From positions 124,001-188,000 of the forward strand of contig JAEHOE010000017.1 in assembly GCA_016858145.1 (NCBI GenBank): 64,000 nt of DNA. The letters run 5' to 3'. The DNA comes from Edaphochlamys debaryana. Its lineage: Eukaryota > Chlorophyta > Chlorophyceae > Chlamydomonadales. The notes under the pieces were generated by a model. The model was not told the origin of the DNA and made no database searches. It saw only the letters and a list, made by a program, of their open reading frames with translations. The stretch's first letter is position 1. Every line of letters starts with the position of its first letter. Made by a program: the position numbers and the translations under genes. Below are positions 35,351 through 48,617 of this stretch, piece after piece.

Positions 35351-38300
35351 AGGGTGTAACTCCCAAGATAACCCGCGTGTGAAGCATCACACACGAAGCC
35401 CAGCACTCCCGTCAGATCCAGCTTGGCTTTCGTGAGATCCAGAACCCGGTTCCCTGAGCGGAAAACCTCAAGGTGCACCGACCAAAGCCCCACAGAGGCA
35501 CCGCCAGACAGCGCGACGCGCAGCGTGAGGCACACGCTGTAGATCGCGGCGTCCGGCGGATTCGCGATCGCATCGTCGTACGGCCAGTAGATCTCCTCGA
35601 AGCTGGTCGGAACGGGCCTGGCGAGCGCGTTGTCGCCGCCGTGCTTGCCGCCGCGCGCCGTGAGGCTGATGGGCGAGATGCTGTACGTCGTGGATACAGA
35701 TCCAGATCTGGTGCTCCATGTCACGACCAGATCCACGTTGGGGACGGTGTCGCCGTTGGAGTTCCACGATGAGAGCTCTGCGTCCGAAAAGTGGAACGAG
35801 ACAGGGTCACACGAATTTAACGACCCCCGCACGTTTCGCACCTGTCCCACGCGCTATTTGCAGCTCCAGGCCTGCTCGCTTGACAGCGTCTCCCGCTCCC
35901 CGGGCGTACGTGTGAAGCTTCGGGCCAGCACACACCATTGTGCGGTACCCGCACACAAGCACGTGCGCCGCACTCGCCTGCCTCCTGCTCCCACTCGGCC
36001 CGGAAGCGCAGCGGCGGCGACAGCGGCCTTAGCTCCACGAACTGGCGGGGGTCGGCGGGGTCGCACTCGGCCAGGTGCCACAGCGAGCCCGTCAGCGGCT
36101 GCCCCGAGGCGGGGTCGGCGGCGGCGCGCAGGCAGGGGCGCACGGCGCTGCCCAGCTGCGACCGGGGCACAAGCTGGAAGTAGGCGCTGCGGGGGCCGGG
36201 GGGGGGGGAGTGGGGACAGGGGGTGGCGGGTGGCGGAAGGGGTCCGGGTCAGGTGAAAGGGAGCGACAGGTGAAGCTGTGGCAGGCCCCGGTCGGCGGCT
36301 CCTGGCCTAGCCGCTTCAAGGCATCGTTGGTGCCAGGGTGGTAGGTGCCGTATGCGACATGAGAACCTCTCGGCGACGGACGGCCCTGTCCGCCCTCCTG
36401 CCGCACAGCCCACAAGTCACGGGCGCGGAAGCACCGCGCCCCATGGGGACCCACCCACCCCACCCACCCACCCGGGCGAGAGCGAGTTCCGGAAGGCGGC
36501 GAAGCGCTGCGACGCCGAGGTGGCTGTGCACACTGCCTGGATGAGCTGGCTGCCGGGCCGGGGGTCGCCCACGGCCAGGCAGCGGTTGGCGGAGGCGCTG
36601 CGCAGCACGTAGCTGAAGCCCGCGTTCCCTGGCATGCCTGTGTTTAGGGGCACCGGAGGCATGCAGTGAGAAGTCCGAAACCCCATGCGCCAAGCCGCTT
36701 TCCGGCTCAGCCCACAGCCGCCCCCTCCAACTCCCTTCCACCGCCGCCTCGGAACCCGATGTATCCCAACCGCTCCTAACCGCCGTCTGCGGCTCAGCCC
36801 ACACAGGCTTCCTCCGTCTCCCCACTACCACCGCCGCGCACCTGGTGCCGCCACGTCCCTCAGCCGCAGCCGCTGGTCCGGCTCCTCGACGTCGCACGCC
36901 CGCAGCTGCATCTCCATGCCGCCCGCGTCCACACACAGGTCGGGCGACATCTGCGTCGCGGCCGTCCACCAGCCCTGGCTGTACTCGGTGAAGGCAAAGC
37001 GCTGAGCGTCGCTGTCAGCGCACGGCTCCAGACTGAGGGGTGCGCCGTGGTAGACGAAGCCGTCGCGCAGGCCCGCGGTCCAGCAGTGCCCGGACGAGGG
37101 CGAGCGGATGCGGTACAGCCCTGCCTCGGTGCCGGCTGCGGGGGGTGGGAGCGGTGGAGGTGGAGAGGGGGGATGAAGCAGCAGGGCGGGCTGATAGGGC
37201 GGTGGGTAGGTTAATAGCCGGCGCTGGGCAAAAGGAGGGTGCAGGTCATGGCATCGTGGGCTCTGGCACACGCGCGGATGCGGCTCTGTGAGGGTTAGTT
37301 GAGTGGGCGGCATGGAGCCAGGGCATGCCGCCGTGCAGTCAGTTTGGCGCATGCACCCCGGGGCAACGGCGGGCCGGCAGGGGGAGCAAGCGCGGGAGGG
37401 AGGGAGGGGTGGGGTCAGCGCGGGGTGGGCTGGCTCACCGGTGGGCTCGAGGGCGAAGGCCTGCGCGTCCGTGTCGGTGCAGCGGTTGCGCGACAGCGGC
37501 AGGCCGGGCGAGCTGGCGGGGGGCGCCTCCACACACGAGGCCGTGAGGACGCCCATGAGGCTCAGGGCCCCGGCCACGATGCGCGTGCGGGGCTGGCCTG
37601 CAGAGGGGGTACAGGGGGTACGCGTAGGAGGCACAGGGGTGGGGGTGCAGAGGGTTACGGGGCGTTTTCATGCGGCATGGGGTTACAAGTGGTCGAGCGA
37701 GTGAGCATGCCTTGGCGACAGTCGCCGCGAGTGAGCACGCCTTGGTGACGGGCCGTCAGTGTGTGACTGGCCCAGCTATGATTACATTGCAACATTTGGG
37801 GAGGCGCGCAGACGCTCGTGTGCATTGTACCAGGTGCCGACAGTCAGGCTGCATGCTCACCCTCCTCGGTGACTGTGAACACCAGGGGCGCGGGGGGCGG
37901 CAGCAGGTCGCACCCAGACGCCGCCACGATGGGGCCCTCGGGCGCCACCGTGATGCACGACGCGGGCGTACGGCCGTCGCGGCTGGGCAGTACGACACTG
38001 GCAGGGTTGTACAGCCCCAGCGTGAGCGACAGCGTACGGCGCTCTTCCGCTGCGAAGGCCTGAGGCACGAGCACACATCACGCGGGAGCCCTTTTGCGGT
38101 AACTGACAGCAACAAAGGCGTGGTTCTGCATGGCATGGCAACCCGCGTTGCCTCTCGCTAAGAGCACCGGCGTCGCGACCTTGACCAGACCCCGGCGGCC
38201 CCACTCACGGGCAGGCGCTGCGGCTGCCGGAAGGCGGGGTTGAGGTACGTCTGCAGGGTTCCCGTGAAGTGCCCCACCACCGCCAGTGCCCAGCGCTGCG

Positions 38301-41300
38301 GCAGCTTGGCGTCGGGCCCCGACATGACCCAGGAATTGAGGCGGTCGGCCGAGATGACGAAGGCCACGTCGGTGCGGGGCGCGGGGCGGGGCAGGTAGGC
38401 GCGCTCCACGGTGTTGATCGTGTCAGGCCCACCGGTCGCGTCTGTGTGTGTAGGGGAGTTGAAAGCTGTGGATAAGTCCCAGAGGTTTGAGAGCGGGATG
38501 GGGCCGGGTATGTAGCTGGCAGCGAGAGCCCCTGCCATTACAGGCGCTTGGGGAATGCACCGGCGCAAGCCGGGGTCGTACGCAGTCGTCGCCCTCTCGC
38601 CGGCACGAGGCAGAGGGCATCCCCGACCACAGCGCCCCCTCCTGCCCCCAACCCTCCCCCGCTCTCACTCCGCTGCGCCAGCACCGCTGCTCCCCCGTTG
38701 AGCTGGTAGCTGAGGTCCAGGTTGTTGACCAGCTGGGTGGTGGCCTGCGGGGGAAGGAGAGGGAGAGGGGGACAGGGCGGGGGAAGGCGGCAGGTTAGGG
38801 CTGTTTATGGTCCGGGTGGTGTCCGGTGTGGGGATAGGCACCGGTAAGAGGCCGCGGAAGGTTACGGCACAGGACAACGGCAAAGTGGATGTTGTTGGGA
38901 CAGAGCTTAGAGCGCGCCCAAGCCACCTGCGCTTTGAGTTATGCGCTTTTTGTATCACGCACCTGGGGAGCCGCTGGGTAGTCATTCCAGACCAGAACCG
39001 CCGTGATGGGGCTGTGGAGCAGGAGGGAGGAGAGGGGAGCAACAGAGAAGAGCATTTGTCAGCTTGGCGTTCACAAGTCGTGCGTGCGGCGTCATACTGC
39101 ATCCAGCCTCTGGCCAGTCCCTGCCCCGCACTGCCACCGCCCCCACCGCTACCCCGCTCTCACCCCGCCCCCGTGGCCCGGATGCCACGCAGGGTGATGG
39201 TCTCGTACGAAGCAATGGTGCCGCCGTCAGCCACCTGCGGGGCGGGGCGGAGGGGTAGCAGAGGTGGAGAGGTGGCACCGGGGTGGGCAGGGTGAGTCAG
39301 CGCTCGGCCGGGTCACAGGGAAGTATGTTGCTGCTCGCAGACACCAAACGTTTAGGCATACCAATCCTCCGCCTCGCCCACTCCCCTCGCATTCCACCAC
39401 TCCGCAGGTGCCCATCCTACCTGCAGCCGGTAGCCCTCGGGCGACAGCCCCGGCAGCGGAATGGACGTGGCCAGGTCCATTCGGCCCCAGCCCTGCGAGG
39501 GCCGCGGGGACGAGGTTTAGCAAGAAGCCGAGAGACAAAGGGTTGGAGCCGTAACGCACCGCCGGCCTATAAAGGGAGATGGACAAGCCGTGGCAAACCG
39601 TGGCAAACCAGCCCCAAGCCACGTACATAAACCGCCCCAAACCAGCCCCAAGCCACGTACACAGCCACGTACACGTTGCGCAGGACAGCGCAGGGACAGG
39701 CCGGGAGGAAAGGCAAGCAGCACCGTGCGGTGGCCACCATCCCCACGCCCGCCCCAAGCCCCGGTGCAGGGCGCACCCGGGCCCTGCCCCCCACCCCCCC
39801 ACGCCCCACGCCCCGCTGCAGGGCGCACCTGGTAGGGGTCGGGCGGGGGTCCCATGACTCGTCCCACGCTGCGGGCCAGCGCCCCCTGGCACGAAGAGGC
39901 GCCCGCGACCGCCACGGCCTGCGGTGCGGCGGAAAGGGCGGACATGCAGACGCGTGATGCGCACGTAAGGGCTCTTGCTCTCCGCAAGTGCACCCCACCA
40001 GAAGCACCCCGGGATAGGTGGCATGCCAAGTTATGACTTCATAACGGACGCCAACCCTGCTTGAGCAGCCCGCCTCCGCCCCGCGGCTTCTCCCTCCTTT
40101 TGCTGCCTGCCTCCGCCCCGCCGCCCCACCCGCAGCAGCATGCCGGAGGGCGTGAAGTTGGCGCTCTCGGGCCCCTTCCAGCCCGCCGGGTAGAACCCCT
40201 CCCGGAAGTACTGCCGTACAATGGCGAGGTGGCCCGACACCTGGCGGGGTTTCGAGTTGGGGAAGTCGTGTTCGGGTGAGGGGCGGGGGCCAAGACGCGG
40301 TGCAAGTACTGCAAGCTGAGCACGGCCCAGTCTCGGGCGCAGACTCGCATTACAGGGGCCATTTGGACCGGTACTTGACGGCATCGCAATCACGTGACCC
40401 GCATGCACCCACCATCGGCACGGCCATGGAGGTGCCCTGCTTCACTGTGGTCCCCGTGCCGCACGTGTCCTCTGCGGTCGCACATCAGCGGGGGAGGTGG
40501 TATGACTCACGGGTGGGGAGGGGGCGGGCGCAGGTCGGGTGCCGGTATGGCGTGCATTGTGTCGGGGGGAGGGCAAGGCGGACAGTAGTGCTATGGGCGC
40601 CAGGCACTCACCCGTGACGTCGTCGATGTAGCCAGACGCTTGGGCGGACGTGACGATAGCGCCTGCGCGGTGAAGGGTGTGGAATGATTTGTCGATCTGG
40701 GCGGTCGATGAGAGACGTGGTCAGGTCAGCACTCTCATGCACACCACACTCCGCAGCTCACCAGGGGCTGAGCGACAGCGCAGTGGGCGACGGGTTGCGG
40801 GCAGGGCAGAGGGACGAGGGCAGAGGGAGTGAGCGCCCCAAGCCTTGCCATAGACGAAGAACACAGCCCTGGGCCTCAGCACAACAGCCTTTCTCCCCTG
40901 ACAGACAGGCATGCAACTACGCCCACGTACCGATCAAGTCGGGCTTAATGCGTCCATCCAGCTGCACAGGAAAGGCGAGGCCGTCAAGGGTGATTTGAGG
41001 GGCTTCAACACCATTGGCCGCGTGGCAAGGCTGGCGGTGGCACGAAATGCAGGCTGCAAACATGAAGCCCGGCTAGAGAGGAAGCGGGCGTGCCCGCTCA
41101 CCGCGGGGCCGTAGGACGAGAAGTCGGTGACGCTGCTTGGACCAACGGAGATGTTTGCCTGCAGGGGGCGGTCAGGTGAGGGCCAAGAGGTCTGCGGCGG
41201 CCGTCAGCCCCACGACGGCATCCACCACTGCCGGCTGGTCGCGCGCAAGCTGGGCTCTCATGGGCAGCCTGGGCCTTCCTCGCTTCGAGCAAGCAAGAAG

Positions 41301-44300
41301 CATCCCTGCAACCCTGAGACTGCGACGACCAATGCCCAAGCGTGTGCCCCTGCTTCCGCGGGGCCCCCGGCCGCCCCACCGATGTGAGGTACACGAGCTC
41401 CTTGTCGGTGAAGGCGGGGTTGGCCAGGATGCCGCGGATCAGCAGGCCTTGCGCCTGTGAGGAGGAGGGAGAAAGCGGCGGGGTGCGACACGTACATTCC
41501 TCCGGTCACGTGAGGTGCTCGCCAGCAGCATGTTGCTGCTGCTGGGTTGCATCTGGGTGTCGTCAAAACCCAGCCCCAACCCTGCGCCGGGGCCCTCCAA
41601 GGCCTGCGTCCAGCAGCCGATAATGCCCTGCCCACAGCACCCTCAGCAGCAGCAACCCTCAAGCCCGGCCCCGCACCCGAGTGACGGGTGCGTGGAGGTG
41701 CGACAGCCGCCGCGGCCAGGACAGGTCCGGGCTGGCCAGGCCCGAGTCTGGCTTGATGAGCAGCACCCCCGCAGCGCCCGCGTTCCGGGCCCGGACGAGC
41801 CGCGCGTCTAGCTCACAGGAGCCCGCCGCCATGTCTACAAGGATGAAGGAGCCGTTGACGTTGCCCACCAAGTCCCCACAGGCGCTGTCCGGGGAGGCGA
41901 GGAGCAGCGGGGCGCGGTTTCGCTGCGGCGGGGAACGGAGAGGGGGGGTGGGCGGGGGGCAGGAGGGAGGGGAGGTGGGGGGGTGGGGGTTAGCGTTGCG
42001 GAGGAGGGGCAGGGCGGGGAGGTGCGGGTCTCGGAGCCCTTACGCACCAGGGTGATCATCTGGCGCTGCCATGAGCCGAGGCCGGTGCCGGTGATGGGCC
42101 AGATCTGAGGGGGCGGCACGGACGGGGGCCGATGGCTGAGGGGCAGGGCGGCAGGGCCGAGTGCTCTCCTGCTCTCGAGGGCATGCAGAGCTGAGCCCCG
42201 TGTTGCGAAGTTTCGCAGCTGTCAGAGCGGACAACTGCGTGGACAATGTGTCCACACAGCCCTCTGTCGACAGGTTAGCCGCTGCATACGCACCGCAAAG
42301 GACGCAAACTCCGAGGAGGTGGCGAGGCGGTACCGGAATATGATGAGCCGCTGGGCGTTGGTGTCGACCCCTTCCTGCGCGCGAGCGAGATCACGTGTGG
42401 GAGGCCAGGGCCTTAGAGCGATGGCGCTGGGCGTGAGCTTTGGCCGTGATCCGGCCGTGGCTTGTTAGACTTCGACTTGCGAAGCCGTCAGCACTCATGT
42501 GTCTGGCTAACGGTACGGCTGTTCACTGGCGCTGGATTGGCCGCAGTTCACACAGCCACCCACCGCGTTGTTCGACACAGCGCCGACAGATATGACGTTC
42601 TGCGCATGAAAAGCAAAGTCGTCAGGGGTCCGGGAATAGCAGGAAGACATAGCTCTGCCATAGTGCCAGGCTCCGTCGATGAGTTCTTTCCTGGCGCACC
42701 CCTTGTGTGCACCCTGTGAAGTGCACACACCAACGTGGCCCATGCGGCTACGGTTCTGGGCTCGAGCGCACCTTGGCGTTGGAGGGACCCGTGACGGTGC
42801 TTCTGAGGTTACCGTTTTGGCCTGGGGTTTTGCGGGGAGAACAGCGCGTGTGACACGCGGGCGGTCAAGAGGAGGATGCCTGGCCCTCAAAATCCGCTCA
42901 CGCCCTATGCTGACGTGGCCAGCCCTTGTCCCCAAGTGCCCGCTCCCGCCCCAAGCACCCACCGTAGTTCCCCGCCGCCAGTACGGACACCATGTCCGGA
43001 TTACGCCAGGAGAAACGGTCGTACGAACGAGATGAATCAGAGTACTCCATTGCGCCGATGCCCAACCATCCCCAGGACTCAGACGTGATGCGCGCGCCGG
43101 CGGCATAGAGGGACTGCGAATGGATGGCAGCACACGGGCAGGGCACGAACCTCGGCGACACGGCCAACTACCCCTCCAGCCCCTGTGCAGTACATCTTAG
43201 GTCATGGCATCTCAGCCAACGGCGGCACACGGGCAGAAAGATGAGCATGGATGTCGATGCAGACTCCCCTCATTTTGGCCAAGGAACTGTAAGCCAGAGC
43301 CACCCCAGCACAAGGTCCCCGGCCCCTCACCGGCAGGAGCTCGCCATCTGACGCCAGCGGCGCGTTGAAGTTGCCGTCGCCGTCCTCAAGGTCGTACATC
43401 GCCAGCTGCACGCGTAAGGCGTACGGTATGATCGTTCAACACATTAGTCACGGCAGTGAAGGGGGGACCGATAGCAAGCCCTGGAGCAGCAGCGTAAGAC
43501 AAGGAAGCCAATTGCTTGTAGCCGGTGGCACACCCGCCCGTCCTCACTCTTGCCATGGGGGCCGAGCCGGTCGCGGGAGTGTTGCGGATATTGCCCGCGT
43601 CACCCGGGGACATCACCCCGGCCACCGTGCCGCTCGTGTGCGTGCCTGCGTGGAGGGGCAGGGCTCAGCGCATGTATGGTCCACCTGCATGGGGCTCAAG
43701 GCAGGAAGGTTGCCGGCTGCAGAGGTTATGGTGCTCGATGGTTGACAGACGCAGAGTCCGCGGATGCCGCGGCTGCGGTCTAGTGCGGCACCGCACGCGA
43801 TGCCGTACGGTACGGCAGCCGGGACTCACCGTGGCCCGCCGGGCGGTCGCCGTACTGCGACATCCCGGCTGCACGTGGGGGTGGGCGAGGGCGGGGAGCC
43901 GATCGAGCTATAGCTATTAGAGCCAGCTAGCAAACCCTTCAACACGCCCCACGTCCTGGCACATCCCCGCGCACCCCATGCCGCCATCGCCATCCTCCCG
44001 CCGACACGCTCGACCCCCTCCCCAGCCCCCCTCCCCCATCGCCCCCCTGACTCCTATTATGACGCCTGGGCTCACTCACAGTCTTCCGAGGGTGCTATGT
44101 AGCTGACGACCTTGCGGTGGTCGGGGCGCACCCAGCGCGGGGGGTCGCCCGTGAGCGCCCCCTCCAGCTCCCGGGGGGGGTAGCGGGGGTCCAGGAAGAA
44201 GCAGTGGCCCAGGTCCAGCCCCGTGTCTGCCATCTGGGCGGGAGCAAAGAGGGGGGGGTTCGGATGGGGAGGTCGGGGGGGATGCCAGCGGCCGAACGGG

Positions 44301-46880
44301 GCAGGTAGAGGCAAGGGGGGTCTCTTGAGGTCCAGGAGGAGGCGGGCGGTCCTCATTGTGTATGCACGGGTACAGCGCCAAGCCGGACACGCCGCAGCAG
44401 TGTGTCATTGCGGGGAAGGGGTCGCTGGTCCTGCCTCGATTGGTGGACCGACATCTGCCCCTTAAGGGTGGTGCTTAGCTGCCCTGCCCTGCCCTGCCCT
44501 GCCGCGCTGTGCCTGGCCCTGCCCATCCCAGGGAAGCGCAGTCAGCCCTTGCTCCGCCTAGCAGGGTCCGGCTAAGCCCACCCTGCCTCACCCCCACGAT
44601 CTCCCTGTTGCCCAGGAGCCCCGCAGCCCAGTAGGGACGCCACAGGCTGTTGACCGCCCGCAGCTGCACCTCCCGCTCGGCGGAGAGATCGCCTGCGGAG
44701 AGGTCCGGCGGGGGCGCACTTGCAGCACGCCGGAAGGCCCCATGCCCCAGACCTTCAGCTGCAGCTGGACCAGGCCCATCCACCATAATCACCCACCCGT
44801 GTCGTCTGCCCGTACCGGGATCAAGCACCCACTTCTCGGCCGCTTGAACCGAAAGCAGTCCTTGTCCCGGCCTCGTTCCTCCATCCCACGCACCCGTCTG
44901 AGTGATCCAGCCCCCAACCGCGTTCATCGTTGATGCCGTATACACGGGGGCCACCCACGTGGACTCCTCCTGGTCCGACAGCCAGGCGATGCCCGCGTCT
45001 AGGTCCTGCAGTACGGCACACGTACGACACGTGCATGACGTCAGAGGGGAGGCAAGATGGAGACGCGCGGGGTCAAGACAGCCTGTGCCCGAGGCATCCC
45101 GTCCAGCAAGACGGCTCGTCAAGCCAAAGCAGCCGCTGTGCCCACAAGTGCCCCGGCGAAGCAGCGGCCCGCGGGCGCCCTAGCCGAACCGAACCACCCA
45201 CACCCACCGACCCACATGGCGTGCAACCGCTGTCGTTGCCACGCAACTGCACCCCCACGCGCCCCAAGCCGTGCGGTCGTCTCACCTGTTTGCACAGGAA
45301 CGCCTTCACCACCCCCTCGCCCCCGGCCACCACGGATGGGCGGCACTGGTCCGACCCCGTCCGCCCGAGCGCCGCCGACAGCTGCGCCGCCCATCGGCGC
45401 ACAAGCGAACGCCGCTGGTCGAGCGAAAGCGTGATGGGGATCTGTACGGAGACGCCGTACAGGTCCGGGCCTGATCCGGACCCGCCTGGGTCCTGCAGCA
45501 GCGCGCGGGACCCCGCGTGCTTGCGCTTCGCTTCTCGCCAGGTCTGTAACGACTGGAGCAGCGCCTGCCCCCTCATCTGCTCCTGCTCCAAGCTGTCCGC
45601 ATCCGAGAGTAGGCCACTGATTACCGAGTACGCTTCGCTGCTGCTGTTTCCATTGTATAGAGGGTAGAAGCCTGTAGCTGTGAGGGCGCTACGTCGGCGC
45701 CGGCCGGACGAAGACGGGGGGCTGGTGGCGAGGATAATCTGGGCGGCCTCAGGGGACACTTTGTATCTCCCTGCATAGGCGGCCTGAGAGGGGAAGGTTG
45801 CAAGCGTGTGGGCACACAGGTACGGCACGGCAATACGGCTGGCTTGCTCGGGGTCATGAAGCCACCCCGGTTGCAGGTCAAGTCAAGGTGAGCGGGCAGC
45901 CCCCAACCTGGGACAAGCTATGAACATAGCCTTCCTAGGCGAATGTAGGGCCGGGCCTGCGCTGCGATGGACTACCCCGCCTCACCGCCTTGATGCCCAG
46001 CCGCCGCGCGACTCGTAGCACCACCCCAGGGTCACCATACACCAGCAGGATGTCCTGTGGGATGTAGTCCAGAATGGAAGCACCGCCCGCCTCCAGCTGG
46101 GTCCGGAGTGATGCAGTGGTGCCTGTGGTACGTCGAAGCAAGAGGGTATTGTTGGTGGGAGTGGTGTTGTAGGAATCGGAGCCCAGGTTGTGGAAGTGCC
46201 ATCACGTGGGCCTGACGTGGGCCTCTAGTTGTGGGTATGAGGAGGGCAGGTTGCGGCATTGCCAGGGGGCCCTGCCGGTAGGGGCGTGGGCCTGACGCAT
46301 GGGTTCCTGGCAGGTCAAACCCTCGCGGCCCCATGTGCTCACTCGCGGTGAGCCGCAGCAGGTAGAGCCTGCTGACGGGCTCAGACGACGGCCCCGGGTC
46401 AGGGATGTCTGCGTCCTGCACCGCCCTGTACCACGGGGGGGTAAATAGGGTTGGTGCCCCCGTAAAGCACCACTATTGACCAAGAGGCAGCCTGAAACCC
46501 ATTCCAGCTGCTTGAAACACAAGTGTCCGCGCTAACTGAGCCTGTCCAGCAGCGGCTACGCGAGCAGTGTCGAAGAATTGCCTCATGTCATGCGCTGAGC
46601 TTGCGCTTCCACGGCTGCCATAATGCTGGTGTCCTTGTCATTAAATGCGCCACCTTAATGCGATGCGCCCACTCCGCAGGGTCGCTAGGTCGTCTTGCGC
46701 CCCAAGCGAATTTGCGTTTCCACTCGACCCCACGGGCGGGCTTGCTCGCTGGGCACGAGCGGTTTGTATGCTCGCGTACAGAGCTACAATAAAAGCTGCT
46801 AAAAGGGGCCTCGTGGCTAAGGTAGGAAGGCTATAGCGGCTACTGCGGTCGCCCAGCCGCGCGAGCCTATGCCACGCCAT
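33724..46880 (-). CDS. Gene D: secreted subtilisin-like (S8) protease with lectin-like modules and a giant Pro/Ser-rich tail
   Basis: The model has 34 exons and about 2,088 residues, starting at 46880. A signal peptide ([18 protein letters not shown]) is followed by an I9-like propeptide ([23 protein letters not shown]) and a polybasic RRRR at about 177-180. Catalytic Asp389 (DTGLDLG), His453 (GHGTHTSG), oxyanion Asn557 (AAGNYG) and Ser795 (GTSMAVP) are present. A PA-like segment ([21 protein letters not shown]) lies between Asn and Ser. A KP-43-like beta-sandwich ([10 protein letters not shown]...LVNNLDLSY) follows, then beta-trefoil-lectin-like repeats with QRF and CVDA. A second sandwich (VDLVVTWS...GGKHGGDN) leads into about 500 Pro/Ser-rich residues in exon 34. 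No membrane helix is seen. Likely an extracellular matrix protease held by its hydroxyproline-type tail. Paralogue of E. Exon 12 is uncertain. Confidence 0.85.
39601..39676. repeat. Tandem repeat in intron 23 of gene D
   Basis: Two and a half copies of CCAAACCAGCCCCAAGCCACGTACA, with further CCACGTACA echoes. Confidence 0.75.
44482..44508. repeat. (CCCTG)n microsatellite in intron 6 of gene D
   Basis: About five CCCTG units between exons 6 and 7. Confidence 0.85.
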
Positions 46881-48617
46881 GGGCCCGGGTGATGTGGCGC
46901 GTAAGTACCTAAACTATCATATATTGGACACGTTGAGGACTGGACGGGCCCTGCGGGCCACCCGTCGTCCGGTCCGTACAGCTGTCGCAGACAGAATGAC
47001 GACAGCTGCCCCTTCGCAAGCTTGTTGCATTGCGAAATGCCTTGCCGACACAATGCAGCCGCTTATATCGGCCGATGCGTTGGGTCGTGCATATTGATGG
47101 CAGTTCTGGGGTCGCGATGCAGTCTGGTGCCATTCCTTAACCCGACGGTCCCACCCTGCACGCGGCTGCAAGAAACGTGCTTGCTGAGTAGCTGAGATGA
47201 AGCACGGGGCATGGCGGAGCCGTCTTGCCTTGTAGCAACCATTGTCCAACTCCGTCCAGACTTTGTCCACTCCCAGTGACGAGTGCGGACGTGTGTGGAG
47301 CGGCACGTCAGTTCCCCGCGATGCGACCTCTTGCAGCCGGGATGGGGCCTTTCGGGAGGTAACGATGCCTCACACACATGCACTCAAGTGGTCGAGGCGT
47401 TGAGCACATCCCGGCCAGGTAGGCCCGAGACCCGCAACCGAGACCCGCAACCGACTTGCCTCGGTGAGCACCTTGCAGCCAATTACTGACGCGCTTCCAT
47501 CGTGCCCACAAGTATAACACGCAACGACGGTCGACCTGCCCTTTTGGTCCTTTTGGTCGGGCTTTCGCCACGGGTTCACCTCTCCTATACTCCTTCCCCT
47601 CCACACCCTCAGCCGGTTCCCTCTCGACCCCGCATAAATCGCCCACCCCCCTTGAGTCCATCCCCCATGCACCCCGGGCCCTTAACGGCCTTCATTTGAG
47701 GCAAGAACATGATATCAATGCATTGCAAGTTGTCAATTCACTACGGCACGTTGAGGGATGAAAGCGCAAGCTGTGTGTCACGTATGCCAAGAGCGCTTCA
47801 GGGCCGGATGCCCCCGGAGCGAGAGGCGGCCGCACGGCCATACTCCTTGCACCACTCCTTGCACTACCACGCTATATCCACATGTGAAACCTCGTTAGGT
47901 TCTAAATTGTAAAGTGGGAGGTGAGGTGGCACTTGTGATGACGGCTAAGAGCAGTCATCATCACGTCGACCACAGGGAGCCACCTGCTGAGGAGACCCTA
48001 GCTAAGCACATACCGGTAAGCTTAAATGACATCAGCAGCCCTGCAGCCACCAAAACCGGTCCCCGTACCGAAACCTTGCGCATGCGTGCGCTCAGTGCGA
48101 ATGCCCCCGTCATCGACCAGACACGCGGGTGGAGGACCATGAAACCCTGGGCAGCCAGAAACATTGACAGCTGCCTGTATGAGGGCTCCTCCTCACTCAT
48201 TCCCTCATCGTCCCTCCCTCAATGTCACACCTCCCTGTACAAGCATGCTGAGGATGATGACCCTCTTATGCGGGGCGCCCCCTTTCACTCGCCACCGTAC
48301 TGCTTTTATGCCAGTCCCAGCGGCGCGGAGCGTGCGGGTTGGGTCAACACCTCTAACTTCTCTCTCTCGCTCTCTCTGGACTTATCTTGCTTGGCCCTCA
48401 CCACCCGCCCTCAGGCACCAAAGTATGCGGCGGCGGCGGGGACGGCGGCGATAGCACTGGGGCGCCGCCTCCTGCTCGGCCCACGGCCAACGCCCATCCG
48501 TCCCATTGACCCCAACCCCGACCTTCCATTTCCCCTCCCACGCCGCACCATCCGCGCGTCGTTGCTGCACGAGCAAGAGGGCATCAGCCGTGTGACCTCC
48601 CGTACGGGCCGTGGCCC
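46881..48617. other. Spacer between genes D and E
   Basis: Upstream region of D and 3' UTR of E (both minus strand). No TGTAA on the minus strand and no supported exon were found. Open frames across 47914-48617 are antisense or non-coding in appearance. Confidence 0.45.
46914..46926 (-). promoter_or_regulatory. TATA-like patch before gene D
   Basis: On the minus strand CAATATATGATAG lies 35-45 bases before the ATG of gene D, the only AT-rich run nearby. Composition is the only support. Confidence 0.25.

Larger units (their letters stand above)
33724..46880 (-). other. Exon map of gene D
   Basis: In order of transcription: 46654-46880, 46343-46425, 45986-46122, 45286-45783, 44894-45005, 44592-44692, 44080-44233, 43830-43868, 43548-43645, 43331-43405, 42963-43113, 42659-42690 (tentative, GC donor), 42564-42599, 42294-42374, 42048-42104, 41677-41922, 41380-41454, 41102-41158, 40931-40961, 40612-40662, 40413-40471, 40130-40240, 39829-39918, 39421-39492, 39164-39234, 38963-39011, 38669-38744, 38209-38441, 37861-38059, 37439-37597, 36842-37135, 36472-36628, 35949-36186, 33724-35841. 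Total 6,267 bases, in frame. Confidence 0.78.

Noticed and set aside
33606..35390. Long His/Arg/Pro-rich frame on the minus strand
   Set aside because: It is a frame-shifted shadow of the Pro/Ser-rich exon of gene D, which alone is continuous with the beta-sandwich and splices in phase.
33724..35841. Gene D as a pherophorin
   Set aside because: The Pro-rich tail is similar in composition, but the body is a subtilase and no pherophorin Cys pattern was seen.
36842..37135. Reading the lectin-like repeats as a ricin-type toxin
   Set aside because: Only beta-trefoil-lectin-like Cys/QRF patterns are present; there is no toxin catalytic chain, and such modules are common in secreted enzymes.
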